64,000 nucleotides of DNA from Polyangiaceae bacterium (GTDB lineage: Bacteria; Myxococcota_A; Polyangia; Polyangiales; Polyangiaceae), in NCBI GenBank assembly GCA_013214025.1, contig JABSRN010000037.1:27144-91143 (forward strand), in the 5' to 3' direction. Below are positions 52,834-62,074 of this stretch, piece after piece. The notes under the pieces are model-generated. The model saw nothing but the letters and a program-made list of their open reading frames with translations, was not told where the DNA came from and searched no databases. The position numbers and the translations under genes were made by a program. Positions within the stretch are counted from its first letter, which is position 1. Every line of letters begins with the position of its first letter.

Positions 52834-55470
52834 TCAATGTCCCTGGACCAGGATCTCACGTTCTCGCGCACCGTTCGGCGGACCGACGATGCCCCGGACT
52901 TCCATCGATTCGACGATTTTCGCCGCTCGATTGTAGCCGATGGTCATTTTCCTCTGGAGCCAGGATGTCGAGCAACGCTGGGTGTCCGCGACAATCTGCA
53001 CGGCCTCGTCGTAACGAGCATCCAATTTTTCATCGGATTCTTCGCCATCCGAATCCTCTTCAGCCGCCTTCAGGATGGCCTCGTCGTATTCCGGCGACCC
53101 CTGAGCCCGAAGATGATCGCATAATTCGTTGACCTCCTCCTCGCTGACAAAGGGGCACTGGACTCGGCGAGTGTCATTCTCGCCGTTCATCTTGACCAGA
53201 AGATCACCCCGGCCGAGCAAAAGCTCCGCGCCCATCTCGTCCAGAATCGTTCGGCTGTCCACCTTCTGGGCCACGCGATAGGCCATCCGAGTCGGGAAGT
53301 TCGCCTTGATCATGCCAGTGATCACGTCAACGCTAGGCCGCTGGGTCGCCAGAATAACGTGCATACCAGCAGCGCGAGCTTTTTGCGCCAGTCGCGCCAC
53401 AGAGGTCTCCACCTCTTTGCCTTGCTGCATCATCAAGTCCGCGAACTCGTCCACCACAATTACGATGAACGGCAACTTGATGGGCAAGACCACAGCGTCC
53501 GTGCCTTCTTTAGCGGCACTCACCATCACGGTGTTGCCGTCGGCATCCAGCGCTTCGACTTCGTTCACCTGAGGCGGCTCGATTTCTCCAGCTTCCACCT
53601 TCTTGACGTAGCCATTGTAGGTCGAAATATTCTTCGTGCCCGCGTCAGCAAATAGCTGATAGCGGCGCTCCATTTCGTCCACTGCCCATTTCAACGCAAC
53701 CGCCGCTAGTTTCATGTCGGTTACCACGGGCAACAGCATGTGAGGGATGCCATCAAATGGAGCCAACTCGACCACCTTTGGATCGATCATCAACATGCGC
53801 AGCTCGTCCGGAGTACGCTTGAATAGCAAACTGGAAAGCATCACGTTCAGCCCGACACTCTTGCCAGCACCGGTCGCGCCGGCCACAATCACATGAGGCA
53901 TCGATGCCAAATCTGCGTAGAACGGGGTGCCGACAATATCCCGCCCAATCACCACCGGCAGGGGCACTTTTTCGGAGAGATTATCGAACGCGCGATCCTC
54001 GACTAGTTCCCGCAAGTTGACGGGCACACGAGTGTCGTTCGGCAGCTCGAATCCGATTCGGCTCTTGCCCGGAATGGGCGCAATGATTCGAACCTTACGC
54101 GACAAACCAAGGGCCAAGTCATCGGAGAGGCCCGCCACCTTGCTCACCTTGGTGCCGGCACGGGGCGCTAGCTCGTAGGTCGTCACCGTGGGCCCGGGCC
54201 GCACGTCCTTCACGGTGCCTGTTACGCCGTAGTCGAGAAGGGTTTTCTCGAGTTTGGCAGCCAGCTCATGCACGCGTCCCTCGTCGATTTGCCCGCCGAT
54301 CTGAGGGTCGGGTGCCTCCAGCAGTATGGTGGCCGGCAGCTCAAAATTGTCTCGCTTGCGTTTTCGTTTGGATTTCACACTCCGCTGAATCGGTGCTGGC
54401 GCGACGTCCACGATCTTCAACCCAGCGTCTTGCGCATCCGCCGCCACAGCTTTCTTCTTCTTCACCTCAGCGCTGAGCACTCGGATGTTTTTTACCGGGA
54501 GTTCGTCCACCACGTGAGCCTCGGCAACTTCCGGCTCAGGCTCAGACTCTACAGCTGCAGGCGTCTCAACGACTTCCGTCTCTATCTGCCCCTCCGTAGT
54601 CGCGCTCTCCGAGGGGTCGCCGACACTCAGCGGCCCGATGCCCTCACAGCGTTCACGGAATGCAACCGAGATGGCCAGAGGAGGAGCTCCAGTCTGTTCG
54701 ATGGCAACCCAATCCCCATCATCGTCCTCTAGGTGCGCCAGAATCACGGCATCCCCTGGGCTTTCTTCAATGGCTGGTTTTTGTCGCTGCGCCTCTTCGG
54801 CCGCTCGCTCGCTGCGCAATGCCCGCGCCTCGATCCAGGCCCCTCGCATTTGCGCGATGGCAGCGCGGCAGTGCTCCACAAACAGCCCGGCCATCCGTGA
54901 GACCCAGTCGCACAATTCGATAAACGAAAACGAGCTGCGCCCGATCAAGATCAGTCCCACCACCGTGCCGCCCACCAACAAGGATCCCAGAGTGGAAAAC
55001 AGAGCCTGCATCAGCTCGCCGAACAACAACCCGACGTTGCCGCCCACTGGAGCGTGACCGAACACCAGCGCACTCGGCAGGATCACGTAAATCAGTGCGG
55101 ACAGAACGATCGCCAAAACCAAATCGCCGGCGAAACGCAAAGAAGTCATCGGCCTCCCGCCGACGCGAAACAACGGCGAGCCGAGTAGCGCGAGCTCCAC
55201 AGGCGCCAACCACGCAATCGCTCCGAAGCCGCGGGCTAGAACACCCGCTACCCAAGCCCCCACCGGTCCCCCCCAATTGGAGCCTCCCACCCGCGGATCC
55301 GACGGGTCCAGGCGGAGACTTAACAGAGAGACTGTGAGGTAGACGGCAGCAGCGATCAACAACAGCGCACCGGCCTCCTGTAAGGGCGCAGTGCGTGGCC
55401 GCGAAACAGCAACCGGTCCGGAAGCGACGGATTCTTTTGACGTGCGAAGGGCAAAAAGGCGAGAGCTCAT
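52834..55470 (-). CDS. ftsK: DNA translocase FtsK
   Basis: 878 residues. Four N-terminal membrane helices (LLLIAAAVYLTVSLLSL and later ones to about 170) anchor it at the septum. A long acidic/basic linker runs to about 400 (KKKKAVAADAQDAG). The RecA-like motor follows: GATGAGKSVGLNVML (Walker A) at about 540, LRMLMIDPKVVELAPF, FIVIVVDEFADLMMQQGKEVE (Walker B) and VILATQRPSVDVITG. The C-terminal gamma winged-helix (STSWLQRKMTIGYNRAAKIV) recognises KOPS-type sites. It pumps chromosome DNA to complete dif resolution. The ATG start is at 55470. Confidence 0.97.
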   Translation of the reverse strand: MSSRLFALRTSKESVASGPVAVSRPRTAPLQEAGALLLIAAAVYLTVSLLSLRLDPSDPRVGGSNWGGPVGAWVAGVLARGFGAIAWLAPVELALLGSPLFRVGGRPMTSLRFAGDLVLAIVLSALIYVILPSALVFGHAPVGGNVGLLFGELMQALFSTLGSLLVGGTVVGLILIGRSSFSFIELCDWVSRMAGLFVEHCRAAIAQMRGAWIEARALRSERAAEEAQRQKPAIEESPGDAVILAHLEDDDGDWVAIEQTGAPPLAISVAFRERCEGIGPLSVGDPSESATTEGQIETEVVETPAAVESEPEPEVAEAHVVDELPVKNIRVLSAEVKKKKAVAADAQDAGLKIVDVAPAPIQRSVKSKRKRKRDNFELPATILLEAPDPQIGGQIDEGRVHELAAKLEKTLLDYGVTGTVKDVRPGPTVTTYELAPRAGTKVSKVAGLSDDLALGLSRKVRIIAPIPGKSRIGFELPNDTRVPVNLRELVEDRAFDNLSEKVPLPVVIGRDIVGTPFYADLASMPHVIVAGATGAGKSVGLNVMLSSLLFKRTPDELRMLMIDPKVVELAPFDGIPHMLLPVVTDMKLAAVALKWAVDEMERRYQLFADAGTKNISTYNGYVKKVEAGEIEPPQVNEVEALDADGNTVMVSAAKEGTDAVVLPIKLPFIVIVVDEFADLMMQQGKEVETSVARLAQKARAAGMHVILATQRPSVDVITGMIKANFPTRMAYRVAQKVDSRTILDEMGAELLLGRGDLLVKMNGENDTRRVQCPFVSEEEVNELCDHLRAQGSPEYDEAILKAAEEDSDGEESDEKLDARYDEAVQIVADTQRCSTSWLQRKMTIGYNRAAKIVESMEVRGIVGPPNGAREREILVQGH

Positions 55471-55890
55471 ATAACTACCTATGCCTACATTATCTCACAT
55501 GCGCCCACCCCGAGACGAGAAAATCGCGTCCACATCCGAATAAGACCGTAACTACCTATAATTACAATGACTACATGCCCACCGGTGAGCCGTCCGGGCC
55601 ATCAGCGGTGGGCTTGGCTGCGCACTCAGGCGTAAGGACAGTTCCATCGGCCACGCTACACCTCATTCAGTGGCCGCCGCCGCCCCGCGATTCGGGACTC
55701 GTACCCGGAAACGCTTCAGTAGGTCTGCCAATCCCCGTGACATCAGTTGAATTCTTCGGCCACAGCAGAACCTACACTATTCTTAGGGTGCGCTTGAGCC
55801 GTGTGCCCGACGGGGCATATGATGGTTGTTCTTGCGAGGAAGCAAGACCGAGTCTGTGTGCCGAAACTTGCGAGAACGGTAGGAATTTCG
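55471..55890. other. Divergent intergenic region between ftsK and the HEAT lipoprotein gene
   Basis: 420 bp. The 10-mer taactaccta occurs twice (55472-55481 and 55549-55558). The second copy ends in TATAAT (55557-55562), a possible -10 for the rightward gene, without a clear -35. A plus-strand open frame crosses the area but no protein family is evident. Confidence 0.45.
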
Positions 55891-57501
55891 ATGATGTGGC
55901 AGAAACGCGCAAGGCGGCTGGGGTCGATTTCGATGCTAGCGGTTGCGATTAGTTTTGGGGTGGGAACAACGGGCTGCCGGACGACGGACAGCGACGTCCA
56001 ACGCTGGGCCAATACACAGCGGGGGCCCACCAAGTTGGTCGCTGTGTTGACTCACGACAAATATGACGACGATCTGCGAGTCGCTGCGGCCATGAGCTTG
56101 GTCAATATGCGACCCAGAGCGGGACGGCAGGTGGGCATCGACAAATTGTTGGACGGCCTCAGTGTGCTCTCCCCCGCGGAGCGCCTGAAAATCGTATCCG
56201 GCATGACGCCTATCTTAATCGAGGGCATGAAACTGTCTCGCCCGGCAGCGGCCAAGGGAGACGACAGCGCGACAACCGATCCGTCTATCCCCGCCAAGGA
56301 CGCCGCTTTCGCCATGCTCAATAACGAGGGCACCCATCTCGTGGAAGATGCGGCCTCGCAAAAGGCACTCAAAGAGACAATGGTCACTTGGGCCATGACG
56401 GCGTTCACCGCCCGCATGGATGACTCCACGCAGAAGTATGGGATGGAGCAGGTGTTGCGCTTCCTCGGAGCCCAGGGCACCAAGGGGCTCCCGAAACTGA
56501 TCGTGCCCGACGGCTCGAAACTACAGGCTATCTCCGGGCTCATCGCAGAACTCGGCGATCAACAAACCAAAGAAGAAGCGAGCAAGAACCTCGTCAACGT
56601 GGCCAAGGACATTGAGTCTGCCGCCTGGACGAAACGGGTCACCCCCAAGCTACAAAAAGCCAACGCGCAGTCCAAGATCAAGGTCAAAGAATCGCAGTTT
56701 AAGAAGCAGCTAACTCGCTATCGCCAAGAAGAGTTGATGCGAGTGTTCCGCTCGATGAAGAAGGTCGGCGGAGCGCCTGCCGTGGCCCACTTGCTGTCCT
56801 ACGGACTGGATAAGAACCAGCCGGAACAACGGAGGGCCGAGGCGCTCAATGCTCTTGAGGGACACCTCGATCGCAAGAACTCCAAGCAGCTCGCCTCCAT
56901 ATTGAATCTGGCCGGAGCCGACGACACACCCGATTTGGTGCGAAGCCTCGCCCTCCGCCGGGTCGGCGAAATGCCGCGCAAGGCGGTCATCAATCGCCTG
57001 TACGCGCTGTTCCGTAACAAAAACTGGAAGATCCGCTGGGTGGCCGCCGAGCTCGTGTTGAAGATGAGCGAAAGCAAACACATGGATGAGTTCATGGGCC
57101 AATTGGGTAAGACCAAGGGCATCGCCCTCAGCGAACCCTTGCGCTACGGGCAGCTGCTGGCCGATCTCAAGGGCTCGCCGAAACCTGAAGTGCTAGTGTC
57201 ACGGTTCTCCGATCCGAAGTACCCAGCTCCGGCGCGGCTCAGCGCCTTCGGCTACTACTACTACCACGGCAACAAGACCCAACTCTCCAAGGTCACCCCC
57301 TATCGGCGTGATCGTCAGCGTATTCCCAAATGTGGAGCCAACGCTAAAGACTGTGAGTGGAATTGCACCGTCGGCAAGACCACCCGAAGCGTGTCGACCG
57401 TTGGTGATTTCGTCAGCTACTGTGTCATTCCCACCATGGAACAGCGTGAGAAGCCCAAGGTCGTCGTCGCAGCCGCAACCAAGGGAAAGAAGAAGAAATA
57501 A
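55891..57501 (+). CDS. HEAT-repeat lipoprotein
   Basis: 536 residues from the ATG at 55891, preceded by AGGA; upstream in-frame ATGs at 55801 and 55819 lack this site. The N-terminus is a lipoprotein signal (LAVAISFGVGTTGC). Repeats of the HEAT type follow (DDDLRVAAAMSLVNMRPR, PEQRRAEALNALEGHL, DLVRSLALRRVGEMPRK, KNWKIRWVAAELVLKMSES). Near the C-terminus there is a Cys-containing segment (PKCGANAKDCEWNCTVG) and a KKKK end. It is an envelope scaffold of unknown role. It precedes an FHA protein gene by 69 bp on the same strand. Confidence 0.82.
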   Translation: MMWQKRARRLGSISMLAVAISFGVGTTGCRTTDSDVQRWANTQRGPTKLVAVLTHDKYDDDLRVAAAMSLVNMRPRAGRQVGIDKLLDGLSVLSPAERLKIVSGMTPILIEGMKLSRPAAAKGDDSATTDPSIPAKDAAFAMLNNEGTHLVEDAASQKALKETMVTWAMTAFTARMDDSTQKYGMEQVLRFLGAQGTKGLPKLIVPDGSKLQAISGLIAELGDQQTKEEASKNLVNVAKDIESAAWTKRVTPKLQKANAQSKIKVKESQFKKQLTRYRQEELMRVFRSMKKVGGAPAVAHLLSYGLDKNQPEQRRAEALNALEGHLDRKNSKQLASILNLAGADDTPDLVRSLALRRVGEMPRKAVINRLYALFRNKNWKIRWVAAELVLKMSESKHMDEFMGQLGKTKGIALSEPLRYGQLLADLKGSPKPEVLVSRFSDPKYPAPARLSAFGYYYYHGNKTQLSKVTPYRRDRQRIPKCGANAKDCEWNCTVGKTTRSVSTVGDFVSYCVIPTMEQREKPKVVVAAATKGKKKK

Positions 57502-57570
57502 GCTGGCGGTCCCCTTAAGATTAATGGGCGGCCCCCTAGGCGCTGCCCCGCTCCACCCCCTCCGAGTTCG

Positions 57571-58428
57571 ATGTCTGACACAAAAAAAACAGCCCGAGAT
57601 TTCCAGTGCCGCGATGTCCTCTGGGACAAGTTCGAGCAGATGGCCGGGGAGCTTGAGTGCTCCGTCGACTATCTGCTCAACGACGCGATGAAGCAGTACG
57701 CACGCCAACGGGGATTCGGCAGTACGTCCATGCAAGGGGGTGGACCCGCCCGGTCTTCCACCCCTCCGCCTCCCGTCGCCCCGGCAGCTGCTGCCCCCGC
57801 AGCTCCGCCTCCGGCAGCTCCGCCTCCGGCAGCTCCGCCTCCGGCAGCGCCCCCAGCCACTCGCCCGATGCCGCCACCGCCAGCGCCTCCTGCGGCGCGT
57901 CCCCCGCCTCCACCGCCGCCCGGCGGAAGCTACGGCGGCGCCGCGCCTCCCCCCGCCGCACGAGGCAGTCGGCGGCCTCCGCCTCCCGCCCCCAGTCGCG
58001 CAGCCAGGCCAGCTCCACCACCGCCGCCAGCCCCCCCGGTCGCAGTCGCTGCTGCGCCAGTCCGCCAGCCCGCCGCTCCCGCCGCTCCCGCCGCTCCCGC
58101 CGCTCCCGCCGCTCCCGCCGCTCCCGCCGCTCCCGCCGTAGGTGGCCAGCAACAAATGGCGATCTACTACATGGGGGAGCGTTTCCAAATCACCAAGGAA
58201 CGCTTCATCATCGGCCGCGGCAAACAGACCAGCGATCTCACGATCAAGGATCCGAACGTGTCGCGCCAACACGCCATGGTCGAGTTCTTGAACGGCCAGT
58301 ATTACATTGTCGACATGGGCTCCACGAACGGCGTGGAGTATGCGGGTCAGCGCATCCAGCGCCGAGTCGTCAACGAGGGCGACGTGTTCCGCGTCTGCGA
58401 TCACGAGCTACGCTTTTCGTTCCACTGA
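57571..58428 (+). CDS. FHA-domain protein with RHH-like N-terminus
   Basis: 285 residues. The N-terminal 50 residues (FQCRDVLWDKFEQMAGEL, VDYLLNDAMKQYARQRGF) resemble a ribbon-helix-helix or short DNA-binding unit. A linker of about 135 residues is almost only Pro, Ala and Arg, with several tandem repeats. The C-terminal FHA domain (about 195-285) has FIIGRGKQTSDLTIKDPNVS, RQHAMVEF and GSTNGVEY, all key phosphothreonine-binding residues. This would let phosphoproteins meet a DNA- or partner-binding unit in the cytoplasm. The DNA-binding reading of the N-terminus is inference. Confidence 0.85.
   Translation: MSDTKKTARDFQCRDVLWDKFEQMAGELECSVDYLLNDAMKQYARQRGFGSTSMQGGGPARSSTPPPPVAPAAAAPAAPPPAAPPPAAPPPAAPPATRPMPPPPAPPAARPPPPPPPGGSYGGAAPPPAARGSRRPPPPAPSRAARPAPPPPPAPPVAVAAAPVRQPAAPAAPAAPAAPAAPAAPAAPAVGGQQQMAIYYMGERFQITKERFIIGRGKQTSDLTIKDPNVSRQHAMVEFLNGQYYIVDMGSTNGVEYAGQRIQRRVVNEGDVFRVCDHELRFSFH
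58072..58137. repeat. 9-bp tandem repeat in the FHA gene
   Basis: About seven copies of gccgctccc in frame, coding for an Ala-Pro-Ala run. A second set of 15-bp repeats (ccggcagctccgcct) lies near 57797-57850. Confidence 0.9.
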
Positions 58429-58589
58429 TCGCCGATTGGGAGCCGCCGGCCTCTGCTCGCCAGGGGAGCGCCGCCGGCGTTCGTTCTGTCCATCCCTAGG
58501 CAAAAGTAACGGTCCCAACGTCATTGGGCGCCGCCCCCGACACCTCAAACTGGGCGTAAAGCGTCGGTCGGCGCTATCGTTTCAGCCCC

Positions 58590-59882
58590 ATGATCCGCCC
58601 GCAACCTGGACCCAATCGGCGTATGCGCAAGGCTCGGGTCAACTGCTGTATGCAGCTATCAGCACTGGCGATGTCGAGCGGCATCGCGGCCCAGGCTCCC
58701 CCGTGGACTGAAGCCTCGGGTTTGCCCCTACCCCATGATGTGCGCAGCGTGCGTATCCTACGCTGGGAAGAGCCCCTGTTGAACGAGCCCCGGGGAAGCG
58801 CGCCACGACGCGGGACCGCCGGCAAGAGCGCGCTGCTTCCACTTTATGGTGCCCAACGAGGCCCGGGCTGTGAACATCGCTGGTTGATGGTCGGTCCCAG
58901 CGCGTGGGTTTGTGGCGACCACACCGAATACTCCACGGCCCCGCCTCTCGCAGCTCGAAGCAGACCGCACCTCTTCTCCAACGGGATGCCCTTCGCCTAC
59001 TACTTCGTCGCAGAAGACGGCTCCCTCGGCTACGAGCAGCTGAGTTTGGCCGAAGAGCAAGCTCCCGACGAAGAACTGGAGCCGGGATTCGCCGTGGCGA
59101 TCCGCCAAATCGCAAAGAAGAACGGCGGCCAAAAGTTCGGGCTCAGTACCAAGGGTCTGTGGATCCCCATGCGAGATCTACGAATGGCCAGACCCTATGG
59201 CTTTGAAGGTATCGGAAAAGATCGGCTTGCTGGGGTTGGGTGGATCAAGAGCGCGTCGGGCACCATCTTCAAAAAACCGGGCGGACGCCGCAGTTCCCAG
59301 CGGCCGTTGAAAAAACATAGCGCCGTATTGGTCATCGAAAAATCGAGCCACCGATCCAAGGATTGGTACCGGGTCGGCCAAGATCGCTGGTTGCGGGCAC
59401 GGGACCTGCGAGTGCCCCGACCCGCCACTGCCCCGCCCGAAGCCCGCCCCGGGGAGCGCTGGATCGACGTCGATACCGAGACGCAAATCGTCACAGCCTA
59501 CGAAGGAAGCGAAGCCGTGTTTTCCACGCTGACCTCCACCGGACGTGGCGCGAAGGACTCGGAACTCGCGACACCCAAGGGAACTCACCGCATCTGGGTA
59601 AAGCTGCAGACCAGCGACATGACCAATCTGCAGGACGACAAAGCCAGCCGCTTCTACGCGATGCAGGAAGTGCCCTGGGTCATGTTCTTCAAGGGCGGCT
59701 ACGGCCTGCACGCGGCCTTCTGGCACCGAAACTTCGGTAACCGCCAGAGTCACGGCTGCGTCAATCTCGCCCCCAAGGACGCCCAGCGTCTATTTCATTT
59801 CACGCGGCCAGCACTTCCCGCTGGTTGGAAAGCCGCTCTGCCAACACAATACGATCCCGGCACGCTGATCGTTGTACGCTGA
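58590..59882 (+). CDS. L,D-transpeptidase (YkuD domain), exported
   Basis: 430 residues from the ATG at 58590. The N-terminus is weakly hydrophobic (MQLSALAMSSGIAAQA), a possible signal. Two SH3-like beta segments are visible in the middle (ESSHRSKDWYRVGQDRWLRARDL). The YkuD domain (about 290-430) has GERWIDVDTETQIVTAYEGS and ends in the catalytic FGNRQSHGCVNLAPKDAQRLF, with the Ser-His-Gly-Cys active site. Such enzymes make 3-3 cross-links in peptidoglycan or attach lipoproteins. Same strand as an ABC1 kinase gene, 33 bp downstream. Confidence 0.93.
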   Translation: MIRPQPGPNRRMRKARVNCCMQLSALAMSSGIAAQAPPWTEASGLPLPHDVRSVRILRWEEPLLNEPRGSAPRRGTAGKSALLPLYGAQRGPGCEHRWLMVGPSAWVCGDHTEYSTAPPLAARSRPHLFSNGMPFAYYFVAEDGSLGYEQLSLAEEQAPDEELEPGFAVAIRQIAKKNGGQKFGLSTKGLWIPMRDLRMARPYGFEGIGKDRLAGVGWIKSASGTIFKKPGGRRSSQRPLKKHSAVLVIEKSSHRSKDWYRVGQDRWLRARDLRVPRPATAPPEARPGERWIDVDTETQIVTAYEGSEAVFSTLTSTGRGAKDSELATPKGTHRIWVKLQTSDMTNLQDDKASRFYAMQEVPWVMFFKGGYGLHAAFWHRNFGNRQSHGCVNLAPKDAQRLFHFTRPALPAGWKAALPTQYDPGTLIVVR

Positions 59883-59915
59883 CCGCGTGCCCGCTGGGCG
59901 AATGAGTAAACACTA

Positions 59916-61580
59916 GTGGTATCGATCTTTCACGCCGCCCGCGATCTTGCGCGAATCCGAACGATTTCGCGCGTACTGGTGCGCCATGGCTTCGGCGAGG
60001 TGGTCAGTCGCTTGGGCATCCGCAAAGGAGCGGACGACGCCGAAAGCGACCCCCCCACAACCGGTTCCGGAAAGGTCGAAGCCCAGAGCACCGCGGAACG
60101 GATCCGCCACGTCCTGGAGGACCTGGGAACCACGTTTGTTAAGCTCGGCCAGATCGGCTCCACTCGCGCAGACTTGCTACCCGCCAGTCTGATCGTGGAA
60201 CTTCAGAAACTGCAGGACGGGGCCCCGCCCATCGATTTTGAAGACGTCCGAATTCAGGTGGAACGTGCTCTCGGCGCTCCGCTAGCCGAGTTGTTCTCGA
60301 GTTTCGATGAAGTTCCCCTCGCCGCAGCGAGTGTGGCGCAGGTGCACCGCGCTACGCTCGATGTAGACGGAGTGATGCACGATGTGGTCGTCAAAGTACA
60401 ACGCCCCGGCATCGCGGAGACCGTCGCGAGCGATCTCGATATTTTGCACACCCTCGCTGCATTGATCGAGCGCACGATTCCCGAAAGTCACATCTACTCG
60501 CCGGTCGCTCTGGTGCAACAGTTCGATCTCGCCATCACAGCCGAGCTGGACTTCGCCATCGAAGCAGAGAACGCCGCTCGCTTTGCCCAGAACTTCATCG
60601 ATGACAATCGAGCGCGCTTTCCAGTCGTCTTTCATCAACGTTCGAGCAAATACGTCGTTACTCTTGAGTACCTAGACGGAAAAAAAGTCTACGATGCGAT
60701 CCACAGTGGCTTCGCAGCAGATAAGCTGATCGAGACCGCCATCAGCATTGGCGTAAAACAAATATTTGAGGACGGTTTTTTCCACGCCGACCCACACCCC
60801 GGCAACATCCTCATTCTCGGAAGCTCTGAACACCCGATCTACGGAATGCTCGACCTCGGAATGGTCGGCCGCTTGAACGCGCGTATGCGTGATTTGACCG
60901 TCGATCTCGTGGTCGCGGCTGCGCGACGCGATTACGAAGGCATCGCAGACGCCATGTTGGCAATCGGCACGCCCAAAAAGAAGATCGACATGGATCAGTA
61001 CCGGGGCGAGGTCGCCCGGGTCGCTGAAAAATATCTCGACCTCAGCATCAAGGACATCGCAGTCGGCGAGCTCTTCGGGGATCTCCTGCGGGGCACGAGC
61101 CGATTCGGAATACAGGTTCCCCCGGACTTCGTTCTCGTTGGCAAAGCGTTGATGACCATCGAAGGTGTCGCCAAACAAATTGATCCGGACCTCAACGTCA
61201 TGGAGGCGGCACGCCCGCACTTCATGCACATCATTCGCAAGCGCTACTCCCCCGAGCGAATCGGCGACGAGCTGTTGCGCCGCCTCGAGCGGCTCAGCGG
61301 TGTAACGAACCGCCTCCCGGAACACCTCACTGAAATTCTCGAGGATCTCCGGCACGGTCGCCTCTCCCTACAAACGCATGATCCCGAAGGGGCCTATCGA
61401 ACAGACCGCCTCGGGAGACGCATTTTTTCGGGGGTGGTTACGGGCTCTCTGCTCATGGCAGGAGCCACCACCTTCGCGCACAGTCGAGCTGTCGGCGTAC
61501 TACTGATCGTTTTCGGCATGACGTGGCTGGTAGGCCACACCCTCTTCGATCTGTACCGTAGCTTCGGCAAGAAACACTGA
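59916..61580 (+). CDS. ABC1/UbiB-family atypical kinase
   Basis: 554 residues with a GTG start. The ABC1 family core has TFVKLGQIGSTRADLLP (KxGQ motif) and VAQVHRATLDVDG, the beta3 lysine in VVVKVQRPGI, FFHADPHPGNILIL as the catalytic loop, and YGMLDLGMVGRL in place of DFG. Two C-terminal membrane helices (VVTGSLLMAGATTFAH and VGVLLIVFGMTWLVGHTLF) are typical of UbiB. The family is linked to ubiquinone biosynthesis and lipid handling; other coq/ubi genes are not present, so a wider lipid role is possible. Confidence 0.93.
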   Translation: MVSIFHAARDLARIRTISRVLVRHGFGEVVSRLGIRKGADDAESDPPTTGSGKVEAQSTAERIRHVLEDLGTTFVKLGQIGSTRADLLPASLIVELQKLQDGAPPIDFEDVRIQVERALGAPLAELFSSFDEVPLAAASVAQVHRATLDVDGVMHDVVVKVQRPGIAETVASDLDILHTLAALIERTIPESHIYSPVALVQQFDLAITAELDFAIEAENAARFAQNFIDDNRARFPVVFHQRSSKYVVTLEYLDGKKVYDAIHSGFAADKLIETAISIGVKQIFEDGFFHADPHPGNILILGSSEHPIYGMLDLGMVGRLNARMRDLTVDLVVAAARRDYEGIADAMLAIGTPKKKIDMDQYRGEVARVAEKYLDLSIKDIAVGELFGDLLRGTSRFGIQVPPDFVLVGKALMTIEGVAKQIDPDLNVMEAARPHFMHIIRKRYSPERIGDELLRRLERLSGVTNRLPEHLTEILEDLRHGRLSLQTHDPEGAYRTDRLGRRIFSGVVTGSLLMAGATTFAHSRAVGVLLIVFGMTWLVGHTLFDLYRSFGKKH

Positions 61581-61616
61581 ACCCAGCACCTAGGTATTCC
61601 TAGGGCACTGGACCGA

Positions 61617-61651
61617 TTGTGGGGCGCGAATCAAGTCGCCGCGCCCCACAA
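61617..61651. terminator. Strong hairpin between ABC1 kinase and atpE
   Basis: ttgtggggcgcg (61617-61628) and cgcgccccacaa (61640-61651) make a perfect 12-bp GC-rich stem with an 11-nt loop. It sits between the convergent ABC1 gene end (61580) and atpE end (61662), and probably ends the atp transcript. It lacks a T-run on either side. Confidence 0.75.
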
Positions 61652-61661
61652 GCCGGGTGTT

Positions 61662-61988
61662 TCAGATCTTGGACTGAAGCAAGAACGCGATCGCAAATGC
61701 GAAGAGCACCAGCGACTCGATCAGGGCCAGGCCGAGAATCATCGGAGTCTGGATTCGCGGAGCTGCGCCGGGGTTGCGGCTGATGCCCTCAAGCGCGGCA
61801 GCAGCGGCTTTGCCCTGGCCAAGACCACCACCGAGGACGGCGAGGCCGATCGCGAAAGCAGCGCCGAAGGCGGCAGCGCCTTTCCAGGAATCAGTCGCGG
61901 CAGCTTCTGCGCCCTGGGCGAAGGCGGGGGAGGAGAGGAGAGTGCAGACAGCACCGACAAAGAGACCAAGCTTTTTCTGGGAGGACAT
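61662..61988 (-). CDS. atpE: ATP synthase FO subunit c
   Basis: 108 residues. A signal-like N-terminus ([20 protein letters not shown]) precedes the two helices of the c-ring subunit: [32 protein letters not shown] and, after the polar SRNPGA loop, [21 protein letters not shown] with the ion-binding Glu. Gln in GQG and Ser after the Glu recall Na+-type sites, but the Thr and Tyr ligands are Leu and Phe, so a proton-type ring is more likely. The long N-terminus is known in some deltaproteobacterial c subunits. Fourth and last gene of the FO cluster. Confidence 0.95.
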   Translation of the reverse strand: MSSQKKLGLFVGAVCTLLSSPAFAQGAEAAATDSWKGAAAFGAAFAIGLAVLGGGLGQGKAAAAALEGISRNPGAAPRIQTPMILGLALIESLVLFAFAIAFLLQSKI

Positions 61989-62074
61989 TCGTTCAGACCT
62001 TTTTTACTCAAGAACTGGCGAGCCCTAGTGCGTTTTGAATGCGGGGGCCAGCGCTTATGGGGATTGGTTAAAAT

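Noticed and set aside
55395..55952. Long plus-strand open frame overlapping the ftsK start and the HEAT lipoprotein start
   Set aside because: It overlaps two well-supported genes, has no recognisable domain and its Cys-rich end is in another frame of a real gene.
61662..61988. Na+-specific ATP synthase
   Set aside because: Only Gln, Glu and Ser of the Na+ site are present; the Thr and Tyr ligands are Leu and Phe.
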